Shown piece after piece: positions 53,321 through 62,286 of a stretch of 64,000 bases of DNA. Position 1 is the stretch's first letter; every line of letters begins with the position of its first letter. Position numbers and translations under genes: made by a program. The notes beneath the pieces were generated by a model, which did not search any database, had not been told where the DNA came from, and saw only the letters and a list, made by a program, of their open reading frames with translations. The DNA comes from Streptomyces sp. 549 (lineage in GTDB: Bacteria > Actinomycetota > Actinomycetes > Streptomycetales > Streptomycetaceae): the NCBI RefSeq assembly GCF_030124175.1, contig NZ_JASKMT010000014.1, forward strand, positions 1 to 64,000. Reading direction: 5' to 3'.

Positions 53321-54162
53321 GGCTCGACGTCATCACCATCTTCCCCGAGTACCTGGAGCCGCTGAACGTCTCCCTCGTCGGGAAGGCCCGCGCCCGCGGG
53401 CAGCTCGACGTGCGCGTGCACGACCTGCGCGCCTGGGCTCACGACCGCCACCACACGGTCGACGACACCCCCTACGGCGGCGGGCCCGGCATGGTCATGA
53501 AGCCCGAGCCGTGGGGCGAGGCGCTGGACGCGGTGCTGGCCTCTTCAGCGCCCCCGGCGGACGCCGGAGACGCTGCGGCGGGCGGCTCGGGGCCGGTGAT
53601 CGTGGTACCCACGCCCAGCGGGCGGCCGTTCACCCAGGAACTGGCCGTGGAACTGGCCGCCAAGCCGTGGCTGGTCTTCACCCCGGCCCGCTACGAGGGC
53701 ATCGACCGGCGGGTCGTCGAGGAGTACGCCGAGCGCGCCGACGTGCGCGAGGTGTCGATCGGCGACTACGTGCTGGCCGGCGGGGAGGCCCCGGTGCTGG
53801 TGATGGTCGAGGCCATCGCCCGGCTGCTGCCCGGCGTGCTCGGCAACGCCGAGTCGCACCGCGACGACTCGTTCGCCCCCGGCGCCATGGCGGACCTGCT
53901 GGAGGGCCCGGTGTACACCAAGCCCCCCGAGTGGCGCGGCCGCGGCGTGCCGGACGTGCTGGTCAGCGGCCACCACGGGCGGATCGCCCGCTGGCGGCGC
54001 GACGAGGCGCTGCGCCGCACCGCCGGGCACCGGCCCGACCTGATCGCCCGCTGCGACCCGGCGGCGTTCGACAAGCACGACCGCGCGACCCTGCACTCCC
54101 TCGGCTGGTCCGCCGGCTCGGACGGCCGATTTGGGCCGCCCGGGCAAGCCGTGGAAGAATAG
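53317..54162 (+). CDS. trmD: tRNA (guanine(37)-N(1))-methyltransferase
   Basis: A 281-residue SPOUT methyltransferase, GTG 53317 in a GTGA overlap with rim[21 protein letters not shown], the substrate loop [16 protein letters not shown] and the knot [20 protein letters not shown] are diagnostic; an Ala/Gly-rich loop ([14 protein letters not shown]) is inserted near residue 78. It prevents +1 frameshifting by methylating G37 of several tRNAs. Confidence 0.97.
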   Translation: MRLDVITIFPEYLEPLNVSLVGKARARGQLDVRVHDLRAWAHDRHHTVDDTPYGGGPGMVMKPEPWGEALDAVLASSAPPADAGDAAAGGSGPVIVVPTPSGRPFTQELAVELAAKPWLVFTPARYEGIDRRVVEEYAERADVREVSIGDYVLAGGEAPVLVMVEAIARLLPGVLGNAESHRDDSFAPGAMADLLEGPVYTKPPEWRGRGVPDVLVSGHHGRIARWRRDEALRRTAGHRPDLIARCDPAAFDKHDRATLHSLGWSAGSDGRFGPPGQAVEE

Positions 54163-54294
54163 GCCGCTGCCTCACGTCCGGCGCGCGACCCTGCCACAGG
54201 GGGACCAACGCCCGCCCCGGCGGAGAGGCACCTCCGACTGACTCCGAACACGTCCGCCGATGACCTGTGGCATGGGCGAAGAAAGCAGACCCGC

Positions 54295-54645
54295 ATGTCC
54301 CACCTTCTCGACTCCGTCGACAACGCGTCGCTGCGCAGCGACATCCCGCCCTTCCGCCCCGGGGACACCGTCAACGTCCACGTGCGCGTCATCGAGGGCA
54401 GCCGCTCGCGAGTCCAGCAGTTCAAGGGTGTTGTCATCCGCCGTCAGGGCTCGGGTATCCGCGAGACCTTCACCGTGCGCAAGGTGAGCTTCAGCGTCGG
54501 CGTGGAGCGGACCTTTCCCGTCCACACCCCCGTCGTCGAGAAGATCGAGCGGCTCACCCGCGGTGACGTCCGCCGCGCCAAGCTGTACTACCTGCGCGAC
54601 CTGCGCGGCAAGGCTGCCAAGATCAAGGAGAAGCGGGACAACTGA
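54295..54645 (+). CDS. rplS: 50S ribosomal protein L19
   Basis: A 116-residue ribosomal protein, ATG 54295. [40 protein letters not shown] and [17 protein letters not shown] are standard. It sits at the 30S/50S interface. It closes the ribosomal group and is followed 51 bases later by the signal peptidases. Confidence 0.98.
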   Translation: MSHLLDSVDNASLRSDIPPFRPGDTVNVHVRVIEGSRSRVQQFKGVVIRRQGSGIRETFTVRKVSFSVGVERTFPVHTPVVEKIERLTRGDVRRAKLYYLRDLRGKAAKIKEKRDN

Positions 54646-54696
54646 TCTCCCGCGTCATCCTGAGGGGTCCAGACCGGGCCGGATAGGCTCGGCGCC

Positions 54697-55392
54697 GTGG
54701 ACACCGACGCACCACCCTCGGAGCGCGACCGCTCCCCGGCCCCCCAGCGGGCCCGGGGACGACGGTCGCGTTTCGTGCGTCCGGGCGCCGCCCTCATCGC
54801 GCTGGTGGCGGTCTTCCTGCTGGTCAGCACCTTCGTCGTGCAGCCCTACCTGATCCCCAGCGGCTCGATGGAGAACACGCTGCGGGTCGGGGACCGGATC
54901 CTGGTGAACAAGCTGGCATACCGTTTCGGCAACGATCCGGCCCGCGGCGACGTTGTGGTCTTTGACGGGACGGGCACGTTCGCAGACGAGGAACCGGCCA
55001 CCGACCCGGTCACCGCCGCGCTGCGCACGGTGGGCGCCGCGCTGGGCATGGCGGAGCCGCCACGGAACGATTACGTCAAGCGCATCGTCGGAACCGGCGG
55101 GGACAGTGTGAAGTGCTGTGACTCGCAGGGGAGGATCGAGGTGAACGGTGAACCGCTGGAGGAGCACTACCTGCACCCCGGTGGCAGTGCCTCGGCAGTG
55201 CCGTTCGACATCGTGGTACCGGAGGGGCGGTTGTGGGTGATGGGTGACCACCGGGCCGAGTCCCGCGACTCCCGCGACCACCTCGGCCGCCCCGGAGGCG
55301 GGACCGTCGCCGTGGACCGGGTGATCGGCCGCGCCGACTGGATCGGCTGGCCGGCCGGTCGCTGGGCGACCCTGCGGGCAGCCCATGGGTAA
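54697..55392 (+). CDS. sipW: Type I signal peptidase SipW-like (first of four)
   Basis: A 231-residue leader peptidase that removes signal peptides outside the membrane. It starts at GTG 54697, has one N-terminal membrane helix (GAALIALVAVFLLVSTFVVQ, residues 30-49), the nucleophile Ser57 in PSGSMENTL and the base Lys128 in YVKRIVGTGGD. Box E is MGDHRAESRDSRDHLG. There is no C-terminal membrane helix. Its last 8 bases overlap sipX. The four-gene set is a Streptomyces hallmark. Confidence 0.93.
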   Translation: MDTDAPPSERDRSPAPQRARGRRSRFVRPGAALIALVAVFLLVSTFVVQPYLIPSGSMENTLRVGDRILVNKLAYRFGNDPARGDVVVFDGTGTFADEEPATDPVTAALRTVGAALGMAEPPRNDYVKRIVGTGGDSVKCCDSQGRIEVNGEPLEEHYLHPGGSASAVPFDIVVPEGRLWVMGDHRAESRDSRDHLGRPGGGTVAVDRVIGRADWIGWPAGRWATLRAAHG

Positions 55393-56521
55393 GCGCGGCA
55401 GATCCCGGTACGGACACCACCGGCCGCCAGAGCCGCAGCCGCAGTACGACGACGACAGGGACATGTGGGACACCGGCCGGTACACCGTGCCGCGCGGTCC
55501 CGGCGAGAGCAGGGCCGAACGCCGCCGTACCGCGAAGCGCATCAAGCGCCGCCGGAGGCTCTCCGCGACGCGGGAGATACCGATCCTGGTCGGCGTCGCG
55601 CTGCTGATCGCGCTGGTGCTCAAGACCTTCCTGGTGCAGGCGTTCGTCATCCCGTCGGGCTCGATGGAGCAGACCATCCGCATCGACGACCGGGTGCTCG
55701 TGGACAAGCTCACGCCCTGGTTCGGCTCCCGCCCCGAGCGCGGGGACGTCGTCGTCTTCCGGGACCCGGGCGGCTGGCTCGAGCAGCAGCAGCTGCCCCC
55801 CGCCGACGACCCGCCGGTGATCAAACAGGGCAAGCAGCTGCTGACCTTCATCGGCCTGCTCCCGTCCGAGGACGAGCAGGACCTCATCAAACGTGTCGTG
55901 GCGATCGGCGGCGACAACGTCAAGTGCTGCGACAGCCAGGGGCGGGTCACCGTCAACGGCACTCCGCTCGACGAGGCGTACCTGCACCCGGGCAACCAGC
56001 CCTCCCAGCTGCCGTTCGAGGTCCAGGTGCCGGTCGGGCGGATCTTCGTCCTGGGCGACCACCGGGCGAACTCGGCCGATTCGCGCGCGCATCTGCGGGA
56101 ACCGGACCAGGGGACGGTCCCCGAGGAACTGGTGGTCGGCAAGGCAGTGGTGATCGCGTGGCCGTATTCTCACTGGCGCCGGTTGGAAGAGCCGGGAACC
56201 TACGCGTCGGTGCCCGATGCGCGCGGCGCTCCGGCGTCGGCGGCGGGCAGGGGCGACAATCAAATAGTGCCTCTCCCGACCCCTGCGGAACTCCCGCTCG
56301 TTATGGGAGTGGTGGGCCTGCGCCGACTGACGGCCAGGCAGCGGCGCAGTGTGAGGAGTGGATGTGGGGGACGTGGCGGTCGGTGCCCGGTCCGGGTCCG
56401 GCGGGGAAGAGCCGGAGAGCCACCCGACGGGAGACGACGGAGAACGGGCGCAGCGCGAGGCAGCGCCGCCCGACGGCACCGGAACGACCGACGGGACCCA
56501 GGTGACGGGCGGGAACGGTAG
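55385..56521 (+). CDS. sipX: Type I signal peptidase SipX-like (second of four)
   Basis: A 378-residue leader peptidase, ATG 55385. After 60 basic residues there is a membrane helix (IPILVGVALLIALVLKTFLV), Ser93 in PSGSMEQTI and Lys169 in LIKRVVAIGGD, then LGDHRANSADSRAHL. A second hydrophobic patch (ELPLVMGVVGL) lies near residue 304. The last 53 codons overlap sipY in another frame by 158 bases and read as Arg/Gly-rich sequence (RRRRTGAARGSAARRHR), so the true functional end may be earlier or the natural stop may have been lost. Confidence 0.9.
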   Translation: MGKRGRSRYGHHRPPEPQPQYDDDRDMWDTGRYTVPRGPGESRAERRRTAKRIKRRRRLSATREIPILVGVALLIALVLKTFLVQAFVIPSGSMEQTIRIDDRVLVDKLTPWFGSRPERGDVVVFRDPGGWLEQQQLPPADDPPVIKQGKQLLTFIGLLPSEDEQDLIKRVVAIGGDNVKCCDSQGRVTVNGTPLDEAYLHPGNQPSQLPFEVQVPVGRIFVLGDHRANSADSRAHLREPDQGTVPEELVVGKAVVIAWPYSHWRRLEEPGTYASVPDARGAPASAAGRGDNQIVPLPTPAELPLVMGVVGLRRLTARQRRSVRSGCGGRGGRCPVRVRRGRAGEPPDGRRRRTGAARGSAARRHRNDRRDPGDGRER

Positions 56522-57305
56522 GAACCGGAAGGGCAGCGGCGGCGCGACCGGGTCGAAGCAGCGCTCCTTCTGGAAGGAGCTGCCGATCCTGGTCGGTATC
56601 GCCCTCGTGCTGGCGCTGGTCATCAAGACGTTCCTGCTGCAGGCGTTCTCCATCCCGTCGGACTCGATGCAGAACACCCTGCAGCCGGGGGACCGGGTCC
56701 TTGTCGACAAGTTGACCCCGTGGTTCGGTGCGACGCCGGAGCGCGGCGAGGTCGTGGTCTTCCACGACCCGGGCGGCTGGCTTGACAACCCGACGGTCTC
56801 GGAGAACTTCCTGCAGAAGGGCCTCAGCTTCGTCGGCCTGATGCCGTCGGCCAACGAGCAGGACCTCATCAAGCGGGTCGTCGCCAAGGGCGGTGACACC
56901 GTCGAGTGCGCCAAGGGCGGCACGGTCAAGGTCAACGGGCGGGACCTGGAGGAGTCCGACTACCTCTACCCGGGCAACACGCCCTGCGGCGACCGCGAGT
57001 TCGGTCCGCTGAAGATCCCCGAGAAGAAGCTCTGGGTGATGGGCGACCACCGGCAGAACTCGCTGGACTCCCGCTACCACCAGGACGGACCCGGCAACGG
57101 CACGGTGCCCGAGAGCGAAGTGGTGGGCCGTGCCGTAGTCGTTGCCTGGCCGGTGAACCGGTGGAGCACACTCCCGGTGCCCGCCACCTTCGACCAGAAC
57201 CTCGCCGGGGCGGTGCCGCCGGCCCTGGGCCTGGCCGGAGCGGTGCCCCTGGTGCTCTGGCGCCGCCGCCGGCTGCTGGCGGCAGCCCCCGCAGCCAAGG
57301 GCTGA
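56364..57305 (+). CDS. sipY: Type I signal peptidase SipY-like (third of four)
   Basis: A 313-residue leader peptidase. GTG 56364 is chosen because GAGGAG lies 5 bases upstream. A long charged N-terminus leads to a membrane helix (LPILVGIALVLALVIKTFLL), Ser101 in IPSDSMQNTL and Lys170 in LIKRVVAKGGD; box E is MGDHRQNSLDSRYH, and a C-terminal membrane helix (AVPPALGLAGAVPLVLW) follows. SipY is the main processing enzyme in S. lividans. It starts inside sipX, so its translation is probably coupled. Confidence 0.93.
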   Translation: MGDVAVGARSGSGGEEPESHPTGDDGERAQREAAPPDGTGTTDGTQVTGGNGRNRKGSGGATGSKQRSFWKELPILVGIALVLALVIKTFLLQAFSIPSDSMQNTLQPGDRVLVDKLTPWFGATPERGEVVVFHDPGGWLDNPTVSENFLQKGLSFVGLMPSANEQDLIKRVVAKGGDTVECAKGGTVKVNGRDLEESDYLYPGNTPCGDREFGPLKIPEKKLWVMGDHRQNSLDSRYHQDGPGNGTVPESEVVGRAVVVAWPVNRWSTLPVPATFDQNLAGAVPPALGLAGAVPLVLWRRRRLLAAAPAAKG

Positions 57306-57321
57306 ACCGGCTCCCTCAGGT

Positions 57322-57361
57322 CTGTTCGCGCACCCTACTCGGGGGTAGGGTGCGCGAACAG
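57322..57361 (+). terminator. Perfect 17-bp hairpin between sipY and sipZ
   Basis: CTGTTCGCGCACCCTAC and GTAGGGTGCGCGAACAG pair fully around TCGGGG. It may end the rplS-sip transcript or limit sipZ expression, since the sipZ start is only 24 bases past it. Confidence 0.75.
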
Positions 57362-57384
57362 CCGACGAGGACGGAGAGCACCGG

Positions 57385-58110
57385 GTGGGCGAGGTCGCAG
57401 GTACGGCGTCCGTGCGGCGCCGGGGCGGGGAGATCGTCTCCTCGGTACTGGTGGCGCTGGGCTGCGTGCTCTTCCTCGGGGGCTCCGCCTGGGGCGCGCT
57501 CCAGTACCGGCCGTACACGGTGCCGACCGACTCGATGGCGCCCACGGTCGCGGCCGGCGAGCGGGTGCTCGCCCAGAGGATCGACGGCGACCGGGTCCGC
57601 CGCGGTGACGTGGTGGTCTTCACCGACCCGCAGTGGGGCGACCTGCCCATGGTCAAGCGGGTGGTCGCGGTCGGCGGCGACGAGGTGGACTGCTGCGACG
57701 CGCGGGGACGGCTCACGGTGAACGGCCAAGCCGTCGAGGAGCCGTACCTGAGCGGTGGCGGCCCGGCCTCGACGGGCGGGTTCCGCGCGCAGGTGCCCGA
57801 CGGCCGGCTGTTCCTGCTCGGTGACAGCCGGGAGGTCTCGCTGGACTCCCGGGTGCACCTCGCCGACGGCACCGACGGGGCCGTGCCCCGCTCGGGCGTG
57901 CGCGCCCGGGTCGACGCGACCGCGTGGCCGCCCGCCGGCCTGCGTACCGTGCCGAGGCCGGAGGGCTTCGCGCAGCTGCCCGGCGGCGTCTCCCGCCCGG
58001 GCCCGCTGGTGCCCCTGCTGTGGGCGGTCGGCACGGGTGCCCTGCTCATCCTGGGCGGCGCCGCCTACGGGCCGATCGCGCGGCGTGTCGGACGGGGACC
58101 GGCGAGCTGA
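57385..58110 (+). CDS. sipZ: Type I signal peptidase SipZ-like (fourth of four)
   Basis: A 241-residue leader peptidase starting at GTG 57385. It has an N-terminal membrane helix (VLVALGCVLFLGGSAWGAL), Ser50 in VPTDSMAPTV, Lys91 in PMVKRVVAVGGDE, box E LGDSREVSLDSRVHL and a C-terminal helix (PLLWAVGTGALLILGGAAYG). Box E has Ser in place of the usual His (GDS for GDH). It follows the hairpin at 57322 and may be expressed separately from sipW-X-Y. Confidence 0.92.
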   Translation: MGEVAGTASVRRRGGEIVSSVLVALGCVLFLGGSAWGALQYRPYTVPTDSMAPTVAAGERVLAQRIDGDRVRRGDVVVFTDPQWGDLPMVKRVVAVGGDEVDCCDARGRLTVNGQAVEEPYLSGGGPASTGGFRAQVPDGRLFLLGDSREVSLDSRVHLADGTDGAVPRSGVRARVDATAWPPAGLRTVPRPEGFAQLPGGVSRPGPLVPLLWAVGTGALLILGGAAYGPIARRVGRGPAS

Positions 58111-58150
58111 CGCACAATGAGGTGAACGCACGGCTGAAGGGGAACATGCC

Positions 58151-58474
58151 ATGAGCGCCGAGGACCTCGAGAAGTACGAGACCGAGATGGAGCTGAAGCT
58201 CTACCGGGAGTACCGGGACGTCGTCGGTCTGTTCAAGTACGTCATTGAGACCGAACGGCGCTTCTACCTCACCAACGACTACGAGATGCAGGTCCACTCG
58301 GTCCAGGGAGAGGTGTTCTTCGAGGTGTCGATGGCCGACGCGTGGGTCTGGGACATGTACAGACCCGCCCGTTTCGTCAAGCAGGTGCGCGTGCTGACGT
58401 TCAAGGACGTCAACGTCGAGGAGCTGAACAAGAGCGATCTCAACCTGCCGGAGGACTCCGGCTTCAACGGCTGA
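58151..58474 (+). CDS. DUF2469 family protein
   Basis: A 107-residue acidic protein (MSAEDLEKYETEMELKLYRE, then YREYRDVVGLFKYVIETERR and FYLTNDYEMQVHS). It is nearly invariant across actinobacteria and always near yraN. The high conservation suggests an essential cytosolic role, but none is known. ATG 58151 follows GAAGGGGA. Confidence 0.93.
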   Translation: MSAEDLEKYETEMELKLYREYRDVVGLFKYVIETERRFYLTNDYEMQVHSVQGEVFFEVSMADAWVWDMYRPARFVKQVRVLTFKDVNVEELNKSDLNLPEDSGFNG

Positions 58475-58791
58475 GCACACGCCGGGCCTCGCACGCGGGC
58501 CTGCGAGCAGCCGGGCCTGAGTAGGTGGGTCTGAGGCAGGCACGGCTGAGTGGCGCGGCCCCGGGCCGCCCTGCGCCGGACCCTTCGGGGGATCGGCCCG
58601 GGGCGGCCCTCGGCGTCGGCGGGGCCGCCCGACCGTACGGGCCCCGTGTCGCCGGAGGCTGAGCGCCGGGCGCTCGCCGGCACCCGGAAGGGTGACGGAG
58701 TTGTCCACAACCCCTCGGTTGTCCACAGATATCCGCCAAGATCCACTTCTTTCCGCCGTCCGGGACAGAGTCGGCGGTGGAGGTGGGTCCG
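58475..58791 (+). other. 317-base spacer before yraN, contains DnaA boxes
   Basis: No gene is supported. The first 200 bases are very GC rich (CGGCCCGGGGCGGCCC); the rest becomes AT-richer and carries the two DnaA boxes at 58701-58727, reported separately. GGAGGTGG at 58779-58786 is the yraN ribosome site. Confidence 0.6.
58701..58727 (+). promoter_or_regulatory. Two DnaA boxes (TTGTCCACA x2)
   Basis: TTGTCCACA occurs at 58701-58709 and 58719-58727, same strand, 18 bases apart start to start. This is the Streptomyces DnaA-box consensus. A less perfect GATCCACTT lies at 58740-58748. The pair is 65 bases upstream of the yraN start. Confidence 0.7.
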
Positions 58792-59166
58792 ATGAACGAA
58801 CGAGAAGCACTCGGCCGCTACGGGGAGGACCTGGCGGCCCGGCGGCTGCGGCAGCGCGGCATGGCCATCCTGGAACGCAACTGGCGCTGCCGCGACGGCG
58901 AGCTGGACATCATCGCGCGGCATGCCGACGCCCTGGTCGTCTGCGAGGTCAAGACCCGCAGGCCCGGCCCCTACGGCCACCCGGCGGCGGCGGTCACCCC
59001 GCGCAAGGCCGCCAGGCTGCGCCGCCTGGCCGCGCGGTGGCTCAGCGAGCGCTGGATCGCCCGGTACGGCCGCGTCCCGGCCGGCGGGGTGCGCATCGAC
59101 CTGGTGGGTGTGGTCCTGCCCCGGCGCGGCGCCCCAATCGTGGAGCACATCCAGGGGGTGGCCTGA
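58792..59166 (+). CDS. yraN: UPF0102 (YraN) endonuclease-fold protein
   Basis: A 124-residue restriction-endonuclease-fold protein. ATG 58792 follows GGAGGTGG. Motifs are [40 protein letters not shown] and [20 protein letters not shown]; the E/D-ExK pattern of the nuclease core is complete. Its function is unproven. It overlaps no gene and lies 1 base before the comM-like gene. Confidence 0.95.
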   Translation: MNEREALGRYGEDLAARRLRQRGMAILERNWRCRDGELDIIARHADALVVCEVKTRRPGPYGHPAAAVTPRKAARLRRLAARWLSERWIARYGRVPAGGVRIDLVGVVLPRRGAPIVEHIQGVA

Positions 59167-59167
59167 G

Positions 59168-60784
59168 ATGGGCTTCGCCCGCACCTGCTCGGTCGCTCTC
59201 GTCGGCGTGGAGGGCGTGCCGGTGGAGGTCCAGGCCGACCTGGAACCCGGCGTGGCGGCGTTCACCCTGGTCGGGCTGCCCGACAAGTCCCTGGTCGAGA
59301 GCCGGGACCGGGTGAGGGCGGCCGTCGTGAACTCCGGCGCCGAGTGGCCGCAGAAGAAGCTGACCGTGGGGCTCAGCCCCGCGTCCGTACCCAAGGGAGG
59401 CAGCGGCTTCGACGTCGCTGTGGCCTGCGCCGTACTCGGCGCCGCCGAGCGCATCGACCCGCGGCGGCTCGCCGACCTGATGATGATCGGCGAGTTGGGG
59501 CTCGACGGCCGGGTCCGGCCGGTCCGCGGCATCCTGCCCGCGGTGCTCGCCGCGGCCGACGCGGGGTACCGGCAGGTGGTGGTCCCTCGGCAGACAGTGC
59601 CGGAGGCCGAGCTGGTCCCCGGCGTGTCGGTACTCGGCGTGCGCACGCTCCGGCAGCTGATCGCGCTGCTCTCCGACGAGCCCGAACCGGAGGAGGACAC
59701 CGCGGACGACGGCCGCCCCGATCTCACCGCGTCCGCCTACGCCGTGCCCGCCTCCGGGCTCGGCGTCTGCGGCCTGCCCGGCGCCCGACAGGTCGACCTG
59801 GCAGAGGTGGCCGGCCAGCACACCGCCCGCAGGGCACTGGAGGTGGCCGCAGCCGGGCGACACCACCTCTTCCTCAAGGGGCCGCCCGGAGCGGGTAAGA
59901 CGATGCTGTCCGAGCGGCTGCCCGGTCTGTTGCCCGCGCTCTCCGGCACCGAGTCCCTGGAGGCGACCGCCGTGCACTCGGTGGCCGGGGTGCTGCCGCC
60001 CGGTGGTCCCCTGGTGTCCCGGCCGCCCTACTGCGCCCCGCACCACTCGGCGAGCATGGCCTCCCTGATCGGCGGTGGCACCGGGCTGCCCCGCCCCGGC
60101 GCGGTCTCCCTGGCACACCACGGCGTGCTCTTCATCGATGAGGCCGCCGAGTGCAGCTCCCGGGTCCTGGACGCGCTGCGGCAACCGCTTGAGTCCGGTC
60201 AGGTCGTGGTCGCTCGCGCCCAGGGCGTGATGCGCATGCCGGCCCGCATCCTGCTCGTCCTCGCCGCGAACCCGTGCCCCTGCGGTCGGCACGGCACGCC
60301 GGGCGGCGGTTGCGAGTGCCGTCCCGCGGCGGTGCGCCGCTACCGGACTCGGCTGTCCGGCCCGCTGCTGGACCGGGTCGACCTTCGGGTCACGGTCGAG
60401 CCGGTCGCCCGCGCCGAACTGCTCGCCGCCGGCCGGCCCGCCGAGTCGACCGCGGTGGTGGCCGAGCGGGTGCGAGAGGCCCGGGAGCGGTCCGCCGCCC
60501 GCTACCACGGCACCCCGTGGCTGACGAACAGCGAGGTGCCGGGCCACGAGCTGCGTACCCGCTGGCCGGTCGCCCCCGGAGCGCTGGCCGGCGCGGAGGC
60601 CGACATGGAGCGCGGCCTGCTCACCGCCCGGGGGCTGGACCGGGTGCTCCGGGTCGCCTGGACGGTCGCCGACCTCGCCGGCCGGGACCGCCCTGTCACC
60701 GAGGACGTCGAGTGGGCCCTGCAACTGCGGACGGGCATCCTGCGCGGCGCGAGCCGGACGAGCGCTCGGGTGACGGCCGGATGA
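59168..60784 (+). CDS. comM: YifB/ComM-family Mg-chelatase-like AAA+ ATPase
   Basis: A 538-residue AAA+ ATPase, ATG 59168. The N-terminal Lon-protease-like domain (VEVQADLEPGVAAFTLVGLP, LSPASVPKGGSGFDVAVACA) precedes Walker A (LKGPPGAGKTMLSERLPGLL near residue 240) and Walker B (GVLFIDEAAECSSRVLDALR). Cys residues in NPCPCGRHG and GCECRP lie near residue 372. ComM promotes branch migration during DNA uptake in Vibrio, but its role in Streptomyces is unknown. It overlaps dprA by 4 bases. Confidence 0.94.
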   Translation: MGFARTCSVALVGVEGVPVEVQADLEPGVAAFTLVGLPDKSLVESRDRVRAAVVNSGAEWPQKKLTVGLSPASVPKGGSGFDVAVACAVLGAAERIDPRRLADLMMIGELGLDGRVRPVRGILPAVLAAADAGYRQVVVPRQTVPEAELVPGVSVLGVRTLRQLIALLSDEPEPEEDTADDGRPDLTASAYAVPASGLGVCGLPGARQVDLAEVAGQHTARRALEVAAAGRHHLFLKGPPGAGKTMLSERLPGLLPALSGTESLEATAVHSVAGVLPPGGPLVSRPPYCAPHHSASMASLIGGGTGLPRPGAVSLAHHGVLFIDEAAECSSRVLDALRQPLESGQVVVARAQGVMRMPARILLVLAANPCPCGRHGTPGGGCECRPAAVRRYRTRLSGPLLDRVDLRVTVEPVARAELLAAGRPAESTAVVAERVREARERSAARYHGTPWLTNSEVPGHELRTRWPVAPGALAGAEADMERGLLTARGLDRVLRVAWTVADLAGRDRPVTEDVEWALQLRTGILRGASRTSARVTAG

Positions 60785-62037
60785 GCGGTCGCGGCCCGGC
60801 TGGCGCGGGCGGGGGCGGCGAGGGCGTGTCCGGCGGGAGCGCTCGCCACGGCGGGGGCGTCCGGGGCGACGGCACGCAGGGCGGCGGCCCCGGGGACGGC
60901 GGGGCGGGGTGCGCGGAGGAGGACCGGCTGGCCCGCGCGGCACTGTGCCGGGTCGGCGAACCCGGTGAGACGGCGATCGGGCGGTGGCTCGCCACCCTCG
61001 GCCCGGGCGGGACGCTGTCGGCCCTGCTCAGCGGCCGACCGCTCCCCGGGGTGAGCGCCGAGCGCCTCATCGGGCTGCGGGCCCGGGCCCGCGCGGTCCG
61101 GCCCCAGAAGGACCTGGCGGCCCTGGCCGACGTCGGCGGGCGCTTCCTGGTACCGGGCGACCGGGAGTGGCCGGGGCAGCTGGACGATCTCGGGGAGGCT
61201 CGTCCGGTGGGCCTGTGGGTGCGTGGCCCCGCGTCGCTGCGGTTGTGCGCGCTGCGGTCTGTAGCCGTGGTGGGAGCACGTGCCTGCACCGACTACGGCG
61301 CCCACGTCGCCTCGGTACTCGGCGCGGAACTCGCCGAACACGGGTGGGCCGTGGCCTCGGGAGCCGCCTACGGAGTGGACGCCGCCGCCCACCGGGGAGC
61401 CCTAGCCGTGGACGGCGCGACGATCGCGGTGCTCGCCTGCGGAGTCGACCGGGCGTATCCGCCGGGCAACCAGGAACTGATCGCCCGCATCGCGGAGAGG
61501 GGCGTGCTGGTCGCGGAACTGCCGCCCGGCGCCCACCCCACCCGCAGTCGCTTCGTGTTGCGCAACCGTGTCATCGCCGCTCTGACCCGGGGCACGGTCG
61601 TGGTGGAGGCCCAGCTGCGAAGCGGGTCCCTGGTCACCGCCCGCCGCGCCGGTGAGCTGGGCCGGTACGTGATGGGTGTGCCCGGACCGGTGACGTCCCG
61701 GCTGTCAGCCGGCGTGCACCAGTTGCTGCGAGCCGAGGGCGTGCCGGTCGGCGGGGCGGGGGAGATCGTCGAGCTGGTCGGGGACATCGGGGAGCTGGCG
61801 CCCGGCCCGGAGGGCACCGCCGTGCCCCGCGACCTGCTGCATCCGCTCGCTGCCCGGTTGCTGGACGCGCTGCCGGCCGCCGGATCCGTGCCCGTGGGAT
61901 GGCTCGCCCAGGCCGCCGGGACGGCCACCGCGGTGGCGCTGCCCCGACTCAGGGAGCTGCGCGCCCTGGGATTCGTCGAGTGCCGTGCGGACCGATGGCA
62001 ACTCGCCCACTCGTCCGGCCGACACCCCAACAGGTGA
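60781..62037 (+). CDS. dprA: DNA-processing protein DprA
   Basis: A 418-residue Rossmann-fold protein, ATG 60781 overlapping comM. The first 40 residues are Gly-rich and low complexity. The core has LRSVAVVGARACTDYGAHVA, ASGAAYGVDAAAHRGALAVD, GVDRAYPPGNQELIARIAER, SRFVLRNRVIAALTRGTVVV and a C-terminal winged helix. DprA loads RecA on incoming single-stranded DNA. Streptomyces is not naturally competent as far as known, yet yraN, comM and dprA stay together. Confidence 0.95.
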   Translation: MSGRGPAGAGGGGEGVSGGSARHGGGVRGDGTQGGGPGDGGAGCAEEDRLARAALCRVGEPGETAIGRWLATLGPGGTLSALLSGRPLPGVSAERLIGLRARARAVRPQKDLAALADVGGRFLVPGDREWPGQLDDLGEARPVGLWVRGPASLRLCALRSVAVVGARACTDYGAHVASVLGAELAEHGWAVASGAAYGVDAAAHRGALAVDGATIAVLACGVDRAYPPGNQELIARIAERGVLVAELPPGAHPTRSRFVLRNRVIAALTRGTVVVEAQLRSGSLVTARRAGELGRYVMGVPGPVTSRLSAGVHQLLRAEGVPVGGAGEIVELVGDIGELAPGPEGTAVPRDLLHPLAARLLDALPAAGSVPVGWLAQAAGTATAVALPRLRELRALGFVECRADRWQLAHSSGRHPNR

Positions 62038-62286
62038 CAGCACGGTCCTTGACCTGGAGCGACTGAGTGAAAGGGTGAGCACATGCACACGCAACGTGAT
62101 GATCCGGTTACGGAGAACGCCGTTTCCGGGTGCCCGCCGTAGCCCCGAGGTGCGTGTCGAGGAACGTATCTGCGCATCCCGTATCGGACGGTCATCGCGC
62201 AATGCGACTCGCCGATGATGCTACGCTCACAAAGTTCTTCCCGCTGACCGACGTTCCGACCACGGCAGAACGGCTCTAGGTGACGA
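62038..62286 (+). other. 249-base whiG upstream region
   Basis: No gene is supported; a 19-codon frame from ATG 62083 has weak support only. Less GC-biased sequence (GATGATCCGGTTACGG, CGATGATGCTACGCTCAC) suggests the whiG promoter lies here. Confidence 0.5.

Noticed and set aside
62083..62142. 19-codon frame upstream of whiG (MHTQRDDPVTENAVSGCPP)
   Set aside because: It has only a weak ribosome site, no known family and is too short to judge; it more likely lies in the whiG leader.
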